38,690 nt of DNA, taken from an uncultured bacterium. Lineage in GTDB: Bacteria > Patescibacteriota > Saccharimonadia > Saccharimonadales > Saccharimonadaceae. Made by a program: the position numbers and the translations under genes. The notes under the pieces are model-generated. The model ran no database searches, had not been told where the DNA came from, and worked only from the letters and a program-made list of their open reading frames with translations. The DNA lies in the NCBI GenBank assembly GCA_900556165.1, contig USNP01000001.1, positions 1 through 38,690 on the forward strand, given 5' to 3'. The stretch's first letter is position 1. Each line of letters begins with the position of its first letter. Below are positions 8,823-17,341 of the stretch, one piece after another.

Positions 8823-10592
8823 TTATGCGCTATCCGATGCAACCCTATTAACTTCTTCAAGTGTCGTAATTCCTGTTAATGCTTTCAAATATCCATCTTG
8901 TCGCATTGTAATCATTCCCTGCGCCATTGCAACTTTTTGAACTTCGTGCGATGTTGCGTGTTTAATAATTAACTGTTGAATTTCTTCTGTTACTTCCATA
9001 ACCTCATACAAACCAGCACGTCCCTGATATCCACCTGGTGTTTGCGGAGTATCACGCCCCTTAACTAGTGTATAGGATTTTTGATTTGCAAGTGGCAGGT
9101 TTTTATACCCCAAGTCGGCTGAAACTTTCTCAACTTCTTCTGGAGTTTTCGGTAATAAATGACCAACAGTTTCAATAATACTTTGTGTTTGGAGTGGCGA
9201 AGATTGATAGGTGTTTCGCTTAGCTGCCACTCTTCGAACAAGTCGCTGTCCAATAATTGTATTCACTGTTGAAGCAATCAAAAAAGGCTCAATTCCCATA
9301 TCAATCAAACGTGGCAGAATTCCGGCAGCAGAGTTAGTGTGAAGTGTTGAAAACACCAAGTGTCCAGTTAGAGCAGCCTGAACTGCCAAGTTCGCAGTTT
9401 CACCGTCACGGATCTCACCAACCATCACAATATCTGGGTCGAGACGCAAAATCGAACGCAATCCAGCCGCAAAAGTTAAGCCGACCTCAGCATTAACCTG
9501 AATCTGATTCACGCCGTCCATCTTATATTCAACAGGATCTTCAAGCGTAATAATATTTACTGAATCGTCTTTAATTTCTTTAATTAAGGCGTAAAGCGAT
9601 GTAGACTTACCCGAACCAGTTGGACCAGATGTCAAAACCATTCCATTTGGCGCCGCAATCCCCTTTCGAATTGTTCGAAGCGCGCGCCCTGCATAACCCA
9701 TTTCTTCAAGATTAAAAGAATTTCCCGTCTTATCAAGAAGACGAATCACTACCTGTTCGCCCCAAACTACTGGCGAGATCGCAATACGAAGGTCGACTTC
9801 TTTACCGCTCACCGCTACGGCAAACTGACCATCTTGCGGAACACGGTGTTCGTCAATCTTCAAATTCGAAAGAATCTTAATGCGTGAAATTAACGCTGGC
9901 TCAATACTCTTTGGCAAATTCATAATTTCACGAAGGACACCGTCAATTCGACAGCGAATCTTCAAAGCTTTTTCAAGCGGCTCAATGTGAATATCAGACG
10001 CTTTCGCACGAACAGCATATTCCAAAATTGTATTTAGAGCTTTCGAAATTGGTGAATCTTGAACAATCGTTTGAACTTGTCGCTTTGATTCTGCTTCAGC
10101 CTGAGTTTGCGCGTCAACATTTTCCGCCAAAGCATCAACGCCAGAAAGATCAGTTTTATATTGTTCCAAAACATGTTTAATTGAATCTTGGCTTGCCATG
10201 AATACTTTTAGTGGACGCTGAATCAAGCTTGAAAGATAATCAACAGCCTGAATATTCGTCGCATCAAGCATCGCAACAGCAATCCGACCCTGAACCTCAG
10301 CAATCGGAACAGCCATATTTCGCTCAGCAATATCAACAGTAATTAAATCCAAAGTTTCTTGCGGAATTGTTGTATTTTCGAGATTTACATATGGAATCCC
10401 CGAAACATGTGATGTCGCGTGAACAAGAATTTCGTTGTCCAAAATTTTATGCTCAATCATATACGACATCAGAGACTGATTTTTTGAACCAGCCTCTTTC
10501 ATAGCCAACTCAATTTTAGATTCTTGAACAAGCCCCTCTTCAATAAGGAGTTTTGCAAGCCTATCTTGGATATTATTGGTTGGTAATGTCAT
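8823..10592 (-). CDS. pilB: Type IV pilus assembly ATPase PilB (GspE family)
   Basis: This 589-residue extension motor has an N-terminal GspE-N domain (about 5-150), then the ATPase with Walker A GPTGSGKS (323-330), the Asp box IITLEDPVEY, Walker B DIVMVGEIRD (387-396) and the His box STLHTN. The region after GQRLVRR, where GspE/PilB proteins usually carry four zinc-binding cysteines, has none here (AAKRNTYQSS...). The C-terminal GRAGLYEVM segment is typical. It is translated from an ATG with weak upstream AAGGA, 13 bases after the small membrane protein gene. Confidence 0.95.
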   Translation of the reverse strand: MTLPTNNIQDRLAKLLIEEGLVQESKIELAMKEAGSKNQSLMSYMIEHKILDNEILVHATSHVSGIPYVNLENTTIPQETLDLITVDIAERNMAVPIAEVQGRIAVAMLDATNIQAVDYLSSLIQRPLKVFMASQDSIKHVLEQYKTDLSGVDALAENVDAQTQAEAESKRQVQTIVQDSPISKALNTILEYAVRAKASDIHIEPLEKALKIRCRIDGVLREIMNLPKSIEPALISRIKILSNLKIDEHRVPQDGQFAVAVSGKEVDLRIAISPVVWGEQVVIRLLDKTGNSFNLEEMGYAGRALRTIRKGIAAPNGMVLTSGPTGSGKSTSLYALIKEIKDDSVNIITLEDPVEYKMDGVNQIQVNAEVGLTFAAGLRSILRLDPDIVMVGEIRDGETANLAVQAALTGHLVFSTLHTNSAAGILPRLIDMGIEPFLIASTVNTIIGQRLVRRVAAKRNTYQSSPLQTQSIIETVGHLLPKTPEEVEKVSADLGYKNLPLANQKSYTLVKGRDTPQTPGGYQGRAGLYEVMEVTEEIQQLIIKHATSHEVQKVAMAQGMITMRQDGYLKALTGITTLEEVNRVASDSA

Positions 10593-10605
10593 TTTATTCC
10601 TTTAA

Positions 10606-10824
10606 TTATTGTCCAATATTAATCTGAACGGTTGGGTTAATAGCGTCTTTATTAAAAATATCGCTGCTTGGTTTTACATATTCGTTCGAAATTGGTTTAG
10701 TCACTTTAACATCATAAGACTGCTCAGCAAAACCGCCTTGAGCCAATGAATTAATAATTAAATATGAAACCAAAACGCTAATTCCAGCGATTAAAACAAT
10801 CATCGCAATATCAGTTTTTTTCAT
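10606..10824 (-). CDS. Small single-pass membrane protein in the pilus operon
   Basis: The 72-residue protein has a Lys-rich start, one transmembrane helix (about 6-28) and an extracytoplasmic tail of about 40 residues. Its position between pilO and pilB, with a TAATG overlap with pilO, points to a part of the pilus platform, comparable in place to pilP, but it lacks a lipobox and the length of PilP. I do not recognise a family. Confidence 0.7.
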   Translation of the reverse strand: MKKTDIAMIVLIAGISVLVSYLIINSLAQGGFAEQSYDVKVTKPISNEYVKPSSDIFNKDAINPTVQINIGQ

Positions 10825-11723
10825 TATTTCGAACCTCCTGACTTGCTTGAATTTTGAGTTCCATTTGTGCTTGAATTTGATTTTGTCGGTTTAGCATTTT
10901 CATCTGCCACAACTTTCTTGTTTTCGAGCATCATCACATATTTAGGGTAATAATATGCTTTTGCCGAGAAATTCAAGCTAAACTTATTTGTTGAACGCTC
11001 AAATTTAAAGCTTGTAATATTAATCGCACGAATTGATTTCTCCATTTTTCGAACAGTTTTAATCAAGTTATTAAGCGCGTCATCCTGAGATTTCGAAACG
11101 CTATTTGCACTTGCGCCTTCTGTTTGGAAACCTGCAGAAATAGTTGCCGAAAATTGGATATCTTTAACATCGTTTGGAATTTTATTTTTATCTTCAATTC
11201 CTGTTGGCGATGATGTTTGCGTTGATGTTGTTGAAGTTGAAGTAGAACTCGAGCTTGATGTTGAAGATGAACTGTTGCTATCATTTGAAGCTGCTGCAGA
11301 GTCAGCCGAATCAATACTGAAAGCATCCAAAGTTACACCTTCGGAAAAAATCTTCTTTTCAAGACTCGCCGCAAGAGCTGCAGCGTTTTCCCTATCTGGC
11401 AAAGCATCGGCAATAACTCGCAATCCACCATCTTCAAGATTTGACTTCAATTGACGCTCATTAAGATGTGAATCAGTTTCTAGTGCACTCAGTTTACTCT
11501 TCAAATCTTCGATATTTTTGATATTTTGCTCAATAGTTTTAATACTTTTATCTTGCTCACCAATCACTTTCGCGTTAAAAGTAAAAATCCTAAACAGATA
11601 AATCATACCAACAACCGATGCACCCGTAATTAGAGCAGCACCAGCAACGGCTAAAAACATCATCTGGTTGGCTTTATTGATCTCATTCCGTTTCAAAAAA
11701 GCTACTTCTTTATTTTCACCCAT
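10824..11723 (-). CDS. pilO: PilO-like pilus alignment protein
   Basis: The 299-residue protein has a short cytoplasmic N-terminus, one transmembrane helix (about 22-48), a coiled-coil stretch (about 55-100) and a C-terminal alpha/beta domain, as in PilO. A Ser/Thr-only linker (about 148-172) splits the periplasmic part; such a long low-complexity linker is unusual. A second disordered Ser/Asn/Lys tail ends the protein. Assignment is by topology and by its place after pilM and pilN; sequence identity to known PilO is low. Confidence 0.75.
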   Translation of the reverse strand: MGENKEVAFLKRNEINKANQMMFLAVAGAALITGASVVGMIYLFRIFTFNAKVIGEQDKSIKTIEQNIKNIEDLKSKLSALETDSHLNERQLKSNLEDGGLRVIADALPDRENAAALAASLEKKIFSEGVTLDAFSIDSADSAAASNDSNSSSSTSSSSSTSTSTTSTQTSSPTGIEDKNKIPNDVKDIQFSATISAGFQTEGASANSVSKSQDDALNNLIKTVRKMEKSIRAINITSFKFERSTNKFSLNFSAKAYYYPKYVMMLENKKVVADENAKPTKSNSSTNGTQNSSKSGGSK

Positions 11724-12490
11724 TATTTATTCCCCTTTTCAGATTCTTTTTTCGAATTCTGTGTGAAAATTCCAGCAGGAACTTGAACTGTCGAGTCGGT
11801 AACATTCTTTCGACCAAGAGTTTTAACAGCTAAGTTTTTCGAAGCAAATTTCAAAGCATCTTCGTTCAGCTTGAAATTAACGCCAAATCGTAGAACGCTC
11901 TGACCCTTATCATTTGTTCCCAAAGAGCTCTCAGTTCGAACAACCGAACCTTCATCGGCAATCATACAAATCGTTGAATCTTTTTCAACTTCACTTGCTT
12001 TACATTTGGAATTCTCTCCATCATAAATAATTTGCGAATATCGAATCGTTTTAATGAAAGCTTCAAGCGCTGGAAATCCGTTGTTTGTCTGACCTTCAAT
12101 CGAAACAACGCGAGTTTCTGGGTCGTAATTTACAGCGGAAAATAAAACCGCATTCTCACCTGTCGTTTGAATCGCTGGCATAATTGTTCCAATTAAACGT
12201 GAAGTATCTGGTGATGCATTTCGAATTTTTTGAATTGCGTTAAGCTGGTTTCGAAGTGTTGCGGCAGTATCACCATCTTGAATTTTTTGCATATTACTAA
12301 ATTTATTCGAAATATTACTTGTATTTAACCCCATAAGTAACTGTTGAGCTTGTGTAGCACCAAATAATAAAACCACACTGGTTAGCATTACTCCACCAAT
12401 AACAATGGATCCAAAAATAACCACATTTCGAATTCTTTGAGCTTTAAGAAGTTCGCGTTTAATGTCTGGTAAAAGGTTAATTTCAACCAT
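11723..12490 (-). CDS. pilN: PilN-like pilus assembly protein
   Basis: The 255-residue protein begins with MVEINLLPD, the cytoplasmic motif through which PilN binds PilM, followed by a basic stretch, one transmembrane helix (about 24-48) and an extracytoplasmic alpha/beta domain. It links cytoplasmic PilM to the platform. Its start overlaps the pilM stop in TAATG, and its own stop overlaps pilO the same way. Confidence 0.88.
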   Translation of the reverse strand: MVEINLLPDIKRELLKAQRIRNVVIFGSIVIGGVMLTSVVLLFGATQAQQLLMGLNTSNISNKFSNMQKIQDGDTAATLRNQLNAIQKIRNASPDTSRLIGTIMPAIQTTGENAVLFSAVNYDPETRVVSIEGQTNNGFPALEAFIKTIRYSQIIYDGENSKCKASEVEKDSTICMIADEGSVVRTESSLGTNDKGQSVLRFGVNFKLNEDALKFASKNLAVKTLGRKNVTDSTVQVPAGIFTQNSKKESEKGNK

Positions 12491-13539
12491 TATTTATTAC
12501 TCCTTTCTGCCAAACCAACAGCAACTGCAAATTCATTACCAACGGTCATAACTTGTTGTTGATATTTAGCTGGGATATTCACATTTTGGAATGGGTTTGC
12601 TGAATATGATTGGATTCCGATTTTCGAAGAAATATACTCAGGCATTTGTGGAATAATTCCTAAAAATCCAGAAAGCGAAATCATACCAACTTGAGCAGTT
12701 TGATATTTTACTCCTAAGAATTTGATTGATTTTGAAATTTCTTGAACAAAATTTTCAAGTGTAATCTCAATTGCACGAAAAACCTGACCCTCAAGCTTAT
12801 CTTGAGCCAAACCAAATTTCATAATAAACTGACGCGCTTGGTCTTCTTTAATGTTTAAATTCTGTGCAGCCGACTTAATAAGCCCTGAAATTCCAGTTGG
12901 AATTGTTCTAACAAGTCGTGGGGCACCTTGATAAATAATCGAGAGATCTGTCGAAAGCTCACCCATATCAATAATTAGCTGAGCTTGGCCAGATTGATTT
13001 GGAGTAAATAATGAGCGAGTCATTGCTAACGAATCCGGTTCACTCGCAACAACGTTAAAGCCTAATCCTTCGATAAATTCCATTTTTTCTTCACTATATG
13101 ATTTTGCTGTGCTTGCAAGCAAAATCTCCAAAGAATCGGGATTTGATAAAGATTCTCCAAGTAAAGCCCAATCAACTTGCGCATCATCAACCGCCATAGG
13201 AATGTATTGATCGAATTGATATTTGATATTTTTTTGTAGTTCCCTAGTGTCCTGTTTTGGCACTTCAAAAATTGTCGTAAATGTCTTTTGAGACGCAAGA
13301 CTAATCGCTACATTTTTTGTTTTAATATCGCTCTGACCGATCATCGTTGAGATAATTTCCCCCAAACGACGACGACTTTCATCGGAATTACTCAAAACTA
13401 ATTGAGGGTCAACCTGTGTATAGCCAAGGCCAACTAAATTCCAAGAATTCTCCCCAGCTTTTGAAAGCTGGACAGCACGAATCGCATTCGTTCCAATATC
13501 TAACGAGAAGAAATCGCCCACACCTTTAATATTAATCAT
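12490..13539 (-). CDS. pilM: Type IV pilus assembly protein PilM (actin-like ATPase)
   Basis: The 349-residue cytoplasmic protein has the actin-like phosphate loop FFSLDIGTNAIRAVQL near its N-terminus, a second one LIIDMGELSTDLSII, and the family's general length. It binds the N-terminus of PilN and organises the platform. It is the first gene of the pilus operon. The ATG at 13539 is preferred over one two codons upstream because it lies six bases after a TAAAAT -10 box, the spacing seen at other leaderless starts here, and neither start has a Shine-Dalgarno sequence. Confidence 0.92.
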   Translation of the reverse strand: MINIKGVGDFFSLDIGTNAIRAVQLSKAGENSWNLVGLGYTQVDPQLVLSNSDESRRRLGEIISTMIGQSDIKTKNVAISLASQKTFTTIFEVPKQDTRELQKNIKYQFDQYIPMAVDDAQVDWALLGESLSNPDSLEILLASTAKSYSEEKMEFIEGLGFNVVASEPDSLAMTRSLFTPNQSGQAQLIIDMGELSTDLSIIYQGAPRLVRTIPTGISGLIKSAAQNLNIKEDQARQFIMKFGLAQDKLEGQVFRAIEITLENFVQEISKSIKFLGVKYQTAQVGMISLSGFLGIIPQMPEYISSKIGIQSYSANPFQNVNIPAKYQQQVMTVGNEFAVAVGLAERSNK

Positions 13540-13545
13540 GTCCAT

Positions 13546-13575
13546 ATTTTAACATAAACGTGATATAAAAATCAA
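13546..13575 (-). promoter_or_regulatory. Promoter of the pilus operon, leaderless arrangement
   Basis: On the minus strand TTGATT (13570-13575), an 18-base spacer and TAAAAT (13546-13551) lie six bases before the pilM ATG. It would drive roughly 10 kb of pilus genes. Confidence 0.65.
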
Positions 13576-13629
13576 GCTTTTTATGCTTTATTTTGAAGTT
13601 TTTAGTTTTCAATTTAGGTTAATTTGTGA

Positions 13630-13635
13630 TAAAAT
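13630..13635 (+). promoter_or_regulatory. Candidate -10 box of ychF
   Basis: TAAAAT lies 26 bases before the ychF ATG, with room for a leader that carries AAAGGAG. The -35 (TTTCAA, 13607-13612, 17 bases away) is a weak match. Confidence 0.45.
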
Positions 13636-13661
13636 ATATAAAGATTTTAAAAGGAGATTTT

Positions 13662-14738
13662 ATGAGTTTATCAATTGGAATTGTTGGACTGCCAAATGTT
13701 GGTAAGTCAACATTATTTAACGCTTTAACAAATAATGATATTTTAGCGGCGAATTACCCTTTCGCTACAATAGAGCCAAATACTGGAATCGTTCCAGTTC
13801 CTGATGCTCGTCTAAATAAATTGGCCGAGATTTATGGTTCACAAAAAATTATTCCAGCCACTGTAACTTTTGTTGATATTGCTGGGCTTGTTGCTGGCGC
13901 TTCGAAAGGCGAAGGTTTAGGAAATAAATTCCTAGCCAACATCCGCCAGTGCGACGCAATCGTTCATATTGTCCGAGCCTTCGTAAATAACGATATTGTC
14001 CATGTATCAAATGAAATTAATCCAAAAAATGATATCGAAGTTATTAATACTGAACTAATTTTGGCTGATATTCAAACTATCGAAAACCGCTTACCTAAAC
14101 TTCAAAAAGAGGCAAAAGCTAAACCAGCTCTTAAAAAACAGGTTGAATACTTGAATAAATTAATTGAACAACTTCAATCTGGCATTATTCTTTCGAATAT
14201 TGAAGATTTGGACTACGAAGCAATAAAAGATTTACACTTACTAACCGCAAAGCCTGTTATTTATGCTTTCAATGTTGATGAAGAAACCCTCATAGATGAT
14301 AGTAAAAAAGAAGAACTTTCGAAAATAGCTACTCCAGCAAAATCGATCTTCGTTTGCGCAAAGCTTGAAGAAGAGCTAAAAGGATTGAGCGAGGAAGATG
14401 CAAAAGATTTACTCGAAAGCTACGGCGTTCAAGAAACTGGGTTAAATCAAATGATTCACGCAGCTTATGATACGCTAGGATTACAAAGCTATATGACTGC
14501 TGGACCAAAAGAAGTTCATGCATGGACTATTAAGAAAGGGTGGACTGCCCCACAGGCCGCTGGCGTAATTCATACAGATTTCGAAAAAGGTTTTATTGCT
14601 GCACAAATTATTAATTTCAATGATTTAGTGGAAGCTGGTAGCGAACTTGCCGCAAAAAATAACGGAAAAGTTCGAACCGAAGGTAAGACTTATATAATGT
14701 CGCCCGATGATGTTGTTGAGTTCAGGTTCAATGTTTAA
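13662..14738 (+). CDS. ychF: Redox/ribosome-associated P-loop ATPase YchF (OLA1 family)
   Basis: The 358-residue protein shows the G1 loop GLPNVGKS (9-16), the G3 region VDIAGLVAGASKGEGLGN, and NVDE at the place of the usual NKxD, the hallmark of YchF, which prefers ATP over GTP. A helical insertion follows the G domain and a TGS domain ends the protein. It binds ribosomes and is linked to stress responses in other bacteria. The ATG at 13662 is chosen because AAAGGAG lies in front and the conserved N-terminus begins there; an upstream in-frame ATG lacks both. Confidence 0.95.
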   Translation: MSLSIGIVGLPNVGKSTLFNALTNNDILAANYPFATIEPNTGIVPVPDARLNKLAEIYGSQKIIPATVTFVDIAGLVAGASKGEGLGNKFLANIRQCDAIVHIVRAFVNNDIVHVSNEINPKNDIEVINTELILADIQTIENRLPKLQKEAKAKPALKKQVEYLNKLIEQLQSGIILSNIEDLDYEAIKDLHLLTAKPVIYAFNVDEETLIDDSKKEELSKIATPAKSIFVCAKLEEELKGLSEEDAKDLLESYGVQETGLNQMIHAAYDTLGLQSYMTAGPKEVHAWTIKKGWTAPQAAGVIHTDFEKGFIAAQIINFNDLVEAGSELAAKNNGKVRTEGKTYIMSPDDVVEFRFNV

Positions 14739-14741
14739 TTA

Positions 14742-14778
14742 AAAAAATACCGCCTTTACATTGTGCGGTATTTTTAAT
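14742..14778. terminator. Bidirectional terminator between ychF and tlyA
   Basis: Arms ATACCGC (14748-14754) and GCGGTAT (14766-14772) are flanked by an A run and a T run, serving the two convergent genes. Confidence 0.88.
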
Positions 14779-14788
14779 GTTTCATTTA

Positions 14789-15508
14789 TTAGTATATTTT
14801 CTTCAAAATATAGAATCGCTCCTGATTACCTTTCGAACCTTTAACTTCGCTATCTCGCTTATTCTCTATGAACAAATTATTTATACGACACCATTTTTCA
14901 AAATCTTGAAGTATTTTTCGTCTATATGAATTATTTTTTACAACACCATTAACTGTTCCATTTTTTCCAGCTTCAAATTGCGGTTTAACCATTGCAACAA
15001 TTTTTGTATTAATATTAGAAAGTCTGCAAACACTCGGAAGTATTTCCTTTATTGATATAAAACTCACATCAATGACAACAATATCAATTTTTTGGTCAGT
15101 TTTAAAATTTCTAATATCTGTTTTTTCATGTAGTTCAATTTTTTTGTTCAACCTTAGAAATGGGTCCATTTGATCTGTACCAACATCAACAGCGATAACT
15201 TTATCTGCTCCATTTCGAAGAGCATAATCAGTAAAACCACCAGTACTTGATCCTACATCTAAAATAATTTTTCTTTTAAAATTAAGCCCCATTAACTTCG
15301 CTACACTTTCAAGCTTCATTCCAGCACGAGAAACGTATTGGATATCTTGAAGGATTTTAATATCAGAATCAGCACCCGCAAAGAAACCTGGTTTTTTTTG
15401 AACAACCCCGTCAACCAAAACCTTACCAAGCTTAATATAGCTCTCTGCCTGAGAGCGGCTATTCACCATTTTCTTTTGCGCCAATAGATGATCAAGTCTT
15501 ATTTTCAT
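14789..15508 (-). CDS. tlyA: TlyA-family rRNA 2'-O-methyltransferase (S4-FtsJ)
   Basis: The 239-residue protein combines an N-terminal S4 RNA-binding domain (about 1-60) with an FtsJ-like methyltransferase that shows the SAM motif LDVGSSTGG (83-91), the AVDVG turn and a VDVSFIS segment. TlyA methylates 16S and 23S rRNA in mycobacteria; the same activity is likely here. The ATG at 15508 begins the conserved RLDHLL motif and lies six bases after TATAAT; an upstream start would include the promoter. It is convergent with ychF. Confidence 0.9.
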   Translation of the reverse strand: MKIRLDHLLAQKKMVNSRSQAESYIKLGKVLVDGVVQKKPGFFAGADSDIKILQDIQYVSRAGMKLESVAKLMGLNFKRKIILDVGSSTGGFTDYALRNGADKVIAVDVGTDQMDPFLRLNKKIELHEKTDIRNFKTDQKIDIVVIDVSFISIKEILPSVCRLSNINTKIVAMVKPQFEAGKNGTVNGVVKNNSYRRKILQDFEKWCRINNLFIENKRDSEVKGSKGNQERFYILKKIY

Positions 15509-15514
15509 ACCGAT

Positions 15515-15520
15515 ATTATA
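15515..15520 (-). promoter_or_regulatory. -10 box of tlyA, leaderless arrangement
   Basis: TATAAT on the minus strand ends six bases before the tlyA ATG. There is no Shine-Dalgarno sequence, and the -35 region is poor. Confidence 0.6.
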
Positions 15521-15569
15521 CCACAAAATACCTTTAAAATCTACTTTTTCAATATTGTTCAACTTTTTT

Positions 15570-15615
15570 ATACAATAAAAATAGGTCAAACCTTTCGAAA
15601 ATTCAACCTATTTTA
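15570..15615 (-). terminator. Terminator of efp
   Basis: Arms AAAATAGGT (15578-15586) and ACCTATTTT (15606-15614) form a nine-pair stem; the loop contains TTTCGAAA. The minus-strand read continues into ATTTTTATTG. Confidence 0.75.
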
Positions 15616-15626
15616 CGAGCAATTAC

Positions 15627-16187
15627 TTATTTTTGTCGCTCTCGATAATCTCCTGTTGAAGTATCGACCGAGATAACATCATTTTCTTTAATAAATGCTG
15701 GGACTTTAACAGTTATACCAGTTTCGAGTTCAGCATCTTTTAGGACGCTTGAAGTTGTATCACCTTTTACAACATTTTCAGTATAAACAACTTTTAGCCA
15801 AACATTTTTTGGAAGCTCAACATTAATAACTTTACCATCAAAAAATTGAAGATTTAGCTCATCTGCCTCTTTTAGATAGCCTGCGGCATCATCAATAATA
15901 TCTTTTGAAAGCTGAAATTGCTCAAAAGTTTCTGGATCCATGAAATGAAAATCTTCACCATCATTATAGAGATACTGAACTTTTTTATTCGAAACTTCAG
16001 CTGGTTCAACTTTGTCTTGCCCTTTAAAAGTCTTTGGCAGAAGTGCGCCAGTGATAAGATTTTTAATTTTTAAACTCACGATACTTCCGCCTCGACCGAC
16101 AACTTTTTGGTTATATTCAACCACGCGGTATGGCTGACCATCAAGCTGAAAAACTACACCTTTTTTTAAATCTGTTGGTTGGTACAT
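15627..16187 (-). CDS. efp: Elongation factor P
   Basis: EF-P relieves ribosome stalling at polyproline stretches. The 186-residue protein has the three beta-barrel domains of the family, including the C-terminal signature GDYRE region. The tip loop reads VVGRGGS with Arg32 at the place of the lysine modified in E. coli (Lys34) or Bacillus (Lys32). An Arg32 is known from the Pseudomonas-type enzymes that are rhamnosylated by EarP; no such gene lies here. A hairpin terminator separates it from rpsR upstream. AGGAG lies before the ATG. Confidence 0.95.
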   Translation of the reverse strand: MYQPTDLKKGVVFQLDGQPYRVVEYNQKVVGRGGSIVSLKIKNLITGALLPKTFKGQDKVEPAEVSNKKVQYLYNDGEDFHFMDPETFEQFQLSKDIIDDAAGYLKEADELNLQFFDGKVINVELPKNVWLKVVYTENVVKGDTTSSVLKDAELETGITVKVPAFIKENDVISVDTSTGDYRERQK

Positions 16188-16201
16188 TTTACTCCTTTAA
16201 A

Positions 16202-16243
16202 TTAAAAAATAAATCTTCCCCACCATTTGAGCAAGGAAGATTC
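16202..16243 (-). terminator. Terminator of the rpsF-ssb-rpsR operon
   Basis: Arms AATCTTCC (16212-16219) and GGAAGATT (16235-16242) form an eight-pair stem; the minus-strand read then runs into TTATTTTTTAAT. Confidence 0.75.
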
Positions 16244-16252
16244 GAAAATCAA

Positions 16253-16453
16253 TTAAGCATTCGTTACGAATGCCAACAAGGCCAAATGACGTGCACGCTT
16301 GATAGCGACTGTCAATTGTCGTTGTTGCTTAGCGCTCAAACCAGTTTTTGTAGCTGGCTCAATTTGACCATAGATGTTTACAAATTTTTGTAAAGTTTTA
16401 ACATCTCGATAGTCAAAATACGCTGGTATTTCTCGTTTAAATCGTTTAGCCAT
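16253..16453 (-). CDS. rpsR: 30S ribosomal protein S18
   Basis: The 66-residue protein has the S18 core (FDYRDVKTLQKFV, KTGLSAKQQRQLTVAIKRAR, LALLAF). S18 pairs with S6 on the platform of the 30S subunit, and the operon order rpsF-ssb-rpsR is the classical one. It is a short S18 lacking the N-terminal extension with cysteines found in some bacteria. AAGGAG lies before the ATG. Confidence 0.95.
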   Translation of the reverse strand: MAKRFKREIPAYFDYRDVKTLQKFVNIYGQIEPATKTGLSAKQQRQLTVAIKRARHLALLAFVTNA

Positions 16454-16469
16454 TTTTTACTCCTTAAAA

Positions 16470-16904
16470 TTAGAATGGGATATCCGATAGATCAATTGGT
16501 TCATCTGAAAAATCTTCACTAACTGTTGGCTCTTGTGTTTTAGTAACCGGAGCAGCAGAGCTTCCTCCACGATTTCCATCGCTAATGAAACTAAATTCTT
16601 CAACCACAACATCGATCGCACTGCGATTTTTGCCAGTATCTTTATCTTGCCAAGTTCGTTGCTGTAAACGACCGCTTACCAAAAGTTGGCGACCTTTCGA
16701 AACATATTTCGAAATAGTTTCACCAGTTTTTCCCCAAGCAGTACAGTTAATAAAACTTGTTTCTTCTTGACGTTCACCGTTAGCACTATTCCAAGTTCGG
16801 TTAATTGCAAGAGTAAAACTTGCAAGATTTTGGCCGTTTGGGGTTGTTCGAAGTTCTGGGTCTGTAGTTAAGTTTCCCATTAAAATTACTTTATTAAAAG
16901 CCAT
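16470..16904 (-). CDS. ssb: Single-stranded DNA-binding protein
   Basis: The 144-residue protein has an N-terminal OB fold (about 1-105, starting MAFNKVILMGNLTTDPELR) and a disordered acidic tail ending in DLSDIPF, the conserved tip that recruits replication and repair partners. It sits between rpsF and rpsR as in many bacteria. It protects single-stranded DNA in replication and possibly during DNA uptake. Confidence 0.95.
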   Translation of the reverse strand: MAFNKVILMGNLTTDPELRTTPNGQNLASFTLAINRTWNSANGERQEETSFINCTAWGKTGETISKYVSKGRQLLVSGRLQQRTWQDKDTGKNRSAIDVVVEEFSFISDGNRGGSSAAPVTKTQEPTVSEDFSDEPIDLSDIPF

Positions 16905-16928
16905 AATCTATCTATCCTATCTTAAAAA

Positions 16929-17240
16929 TTATTTTTCTTCTGATTCTACGACTGGTCGTGCTTCTGCTTTAACAAGCAAGTATCGCAAAACTTCATCGGT
17001 AATATTCAAAGTATTGCTGATTTTTAGTGGCGCAGCAGCCGGAAGTTTAACATCCATCGCAACATAAATCGCAAAATCTTGACCTTTGATAGCATAAGCA
17101 AGTTTTTTCTTACCCCAGTTATCTTCTTTTACGATTTCACCGCCATTGGCAGCAACCAAACCTCGAACTTTATCAAGTGCTTTTTCAAGATCACTTTCGA
17201 AGTCTGGATGAATAAGAACTGTAAGTTCGTAATCCTTCAT
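16929..17240 (-). CDS. rpsF: 30S ribosomal protein S6
   Basis: The 103-residue protein shows the S6 start MKDYELTVLIHPD, the NWGKKKLAYAIKGQDFAIY segment and LRYLLVKAE. It is the first gene of the rpsF-ssb-rpsR operon and has AAAGGAG before its ATG. A stem-loop directly before this site may be an autoregulatory target of the S6-S18 complex. Confidence 0.95.
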   Translation of the reverse strand: MKDYELTVLIHPDFESDLEKALDKVRGLVAANGGEIVKEDNWGKKKLAYAIKGQDFAIYVAMDVKLPAAAPLKISNTLNITDEVLRYLLVKAEARPVVESEEK

Positions 17241-17258
17241 TTTTACTCCTTTGGTTAA

Positions 17259-17280
17259 AGCCTATTCTTTCAAATAAGCT
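17259..17280 (-). promoter_or_regulatory. Leader stem-loop of the rpsF operon, candidate S6-S18 autoregulatory element
   Basis: On the minus strand AGCTTATT and AATAGGCT form eight pairs (one G-U) around a six-base loop, just upstream of the AAAGGAG of rpsF. Its place suits control of rpsF translation. I do not see the published S6-S18 consensus, so this is an inference. Confidence 0.4.
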
Positions 17281-17298
17281 GAGCTAATATTCTTTTAA

Positions 17299-17327
17299 AT
17301 TATATCATTTTTGAAACAAAAAAGCAA
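17299..17327 (-). promoter_or_regulatory. Promoter of the rpsF-ssb-rpsR operon
   Basis: TTGCTT (17322-17327), a 17-base spacer and TATAAT (17299-17304) on the minus strand, followed by a leader of about 50 bases with the stem-loop and Shine-Dalgarno site. Confidence 0.75.
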
Positions 17328-17341
17328 GCCTTAAACCCTTT

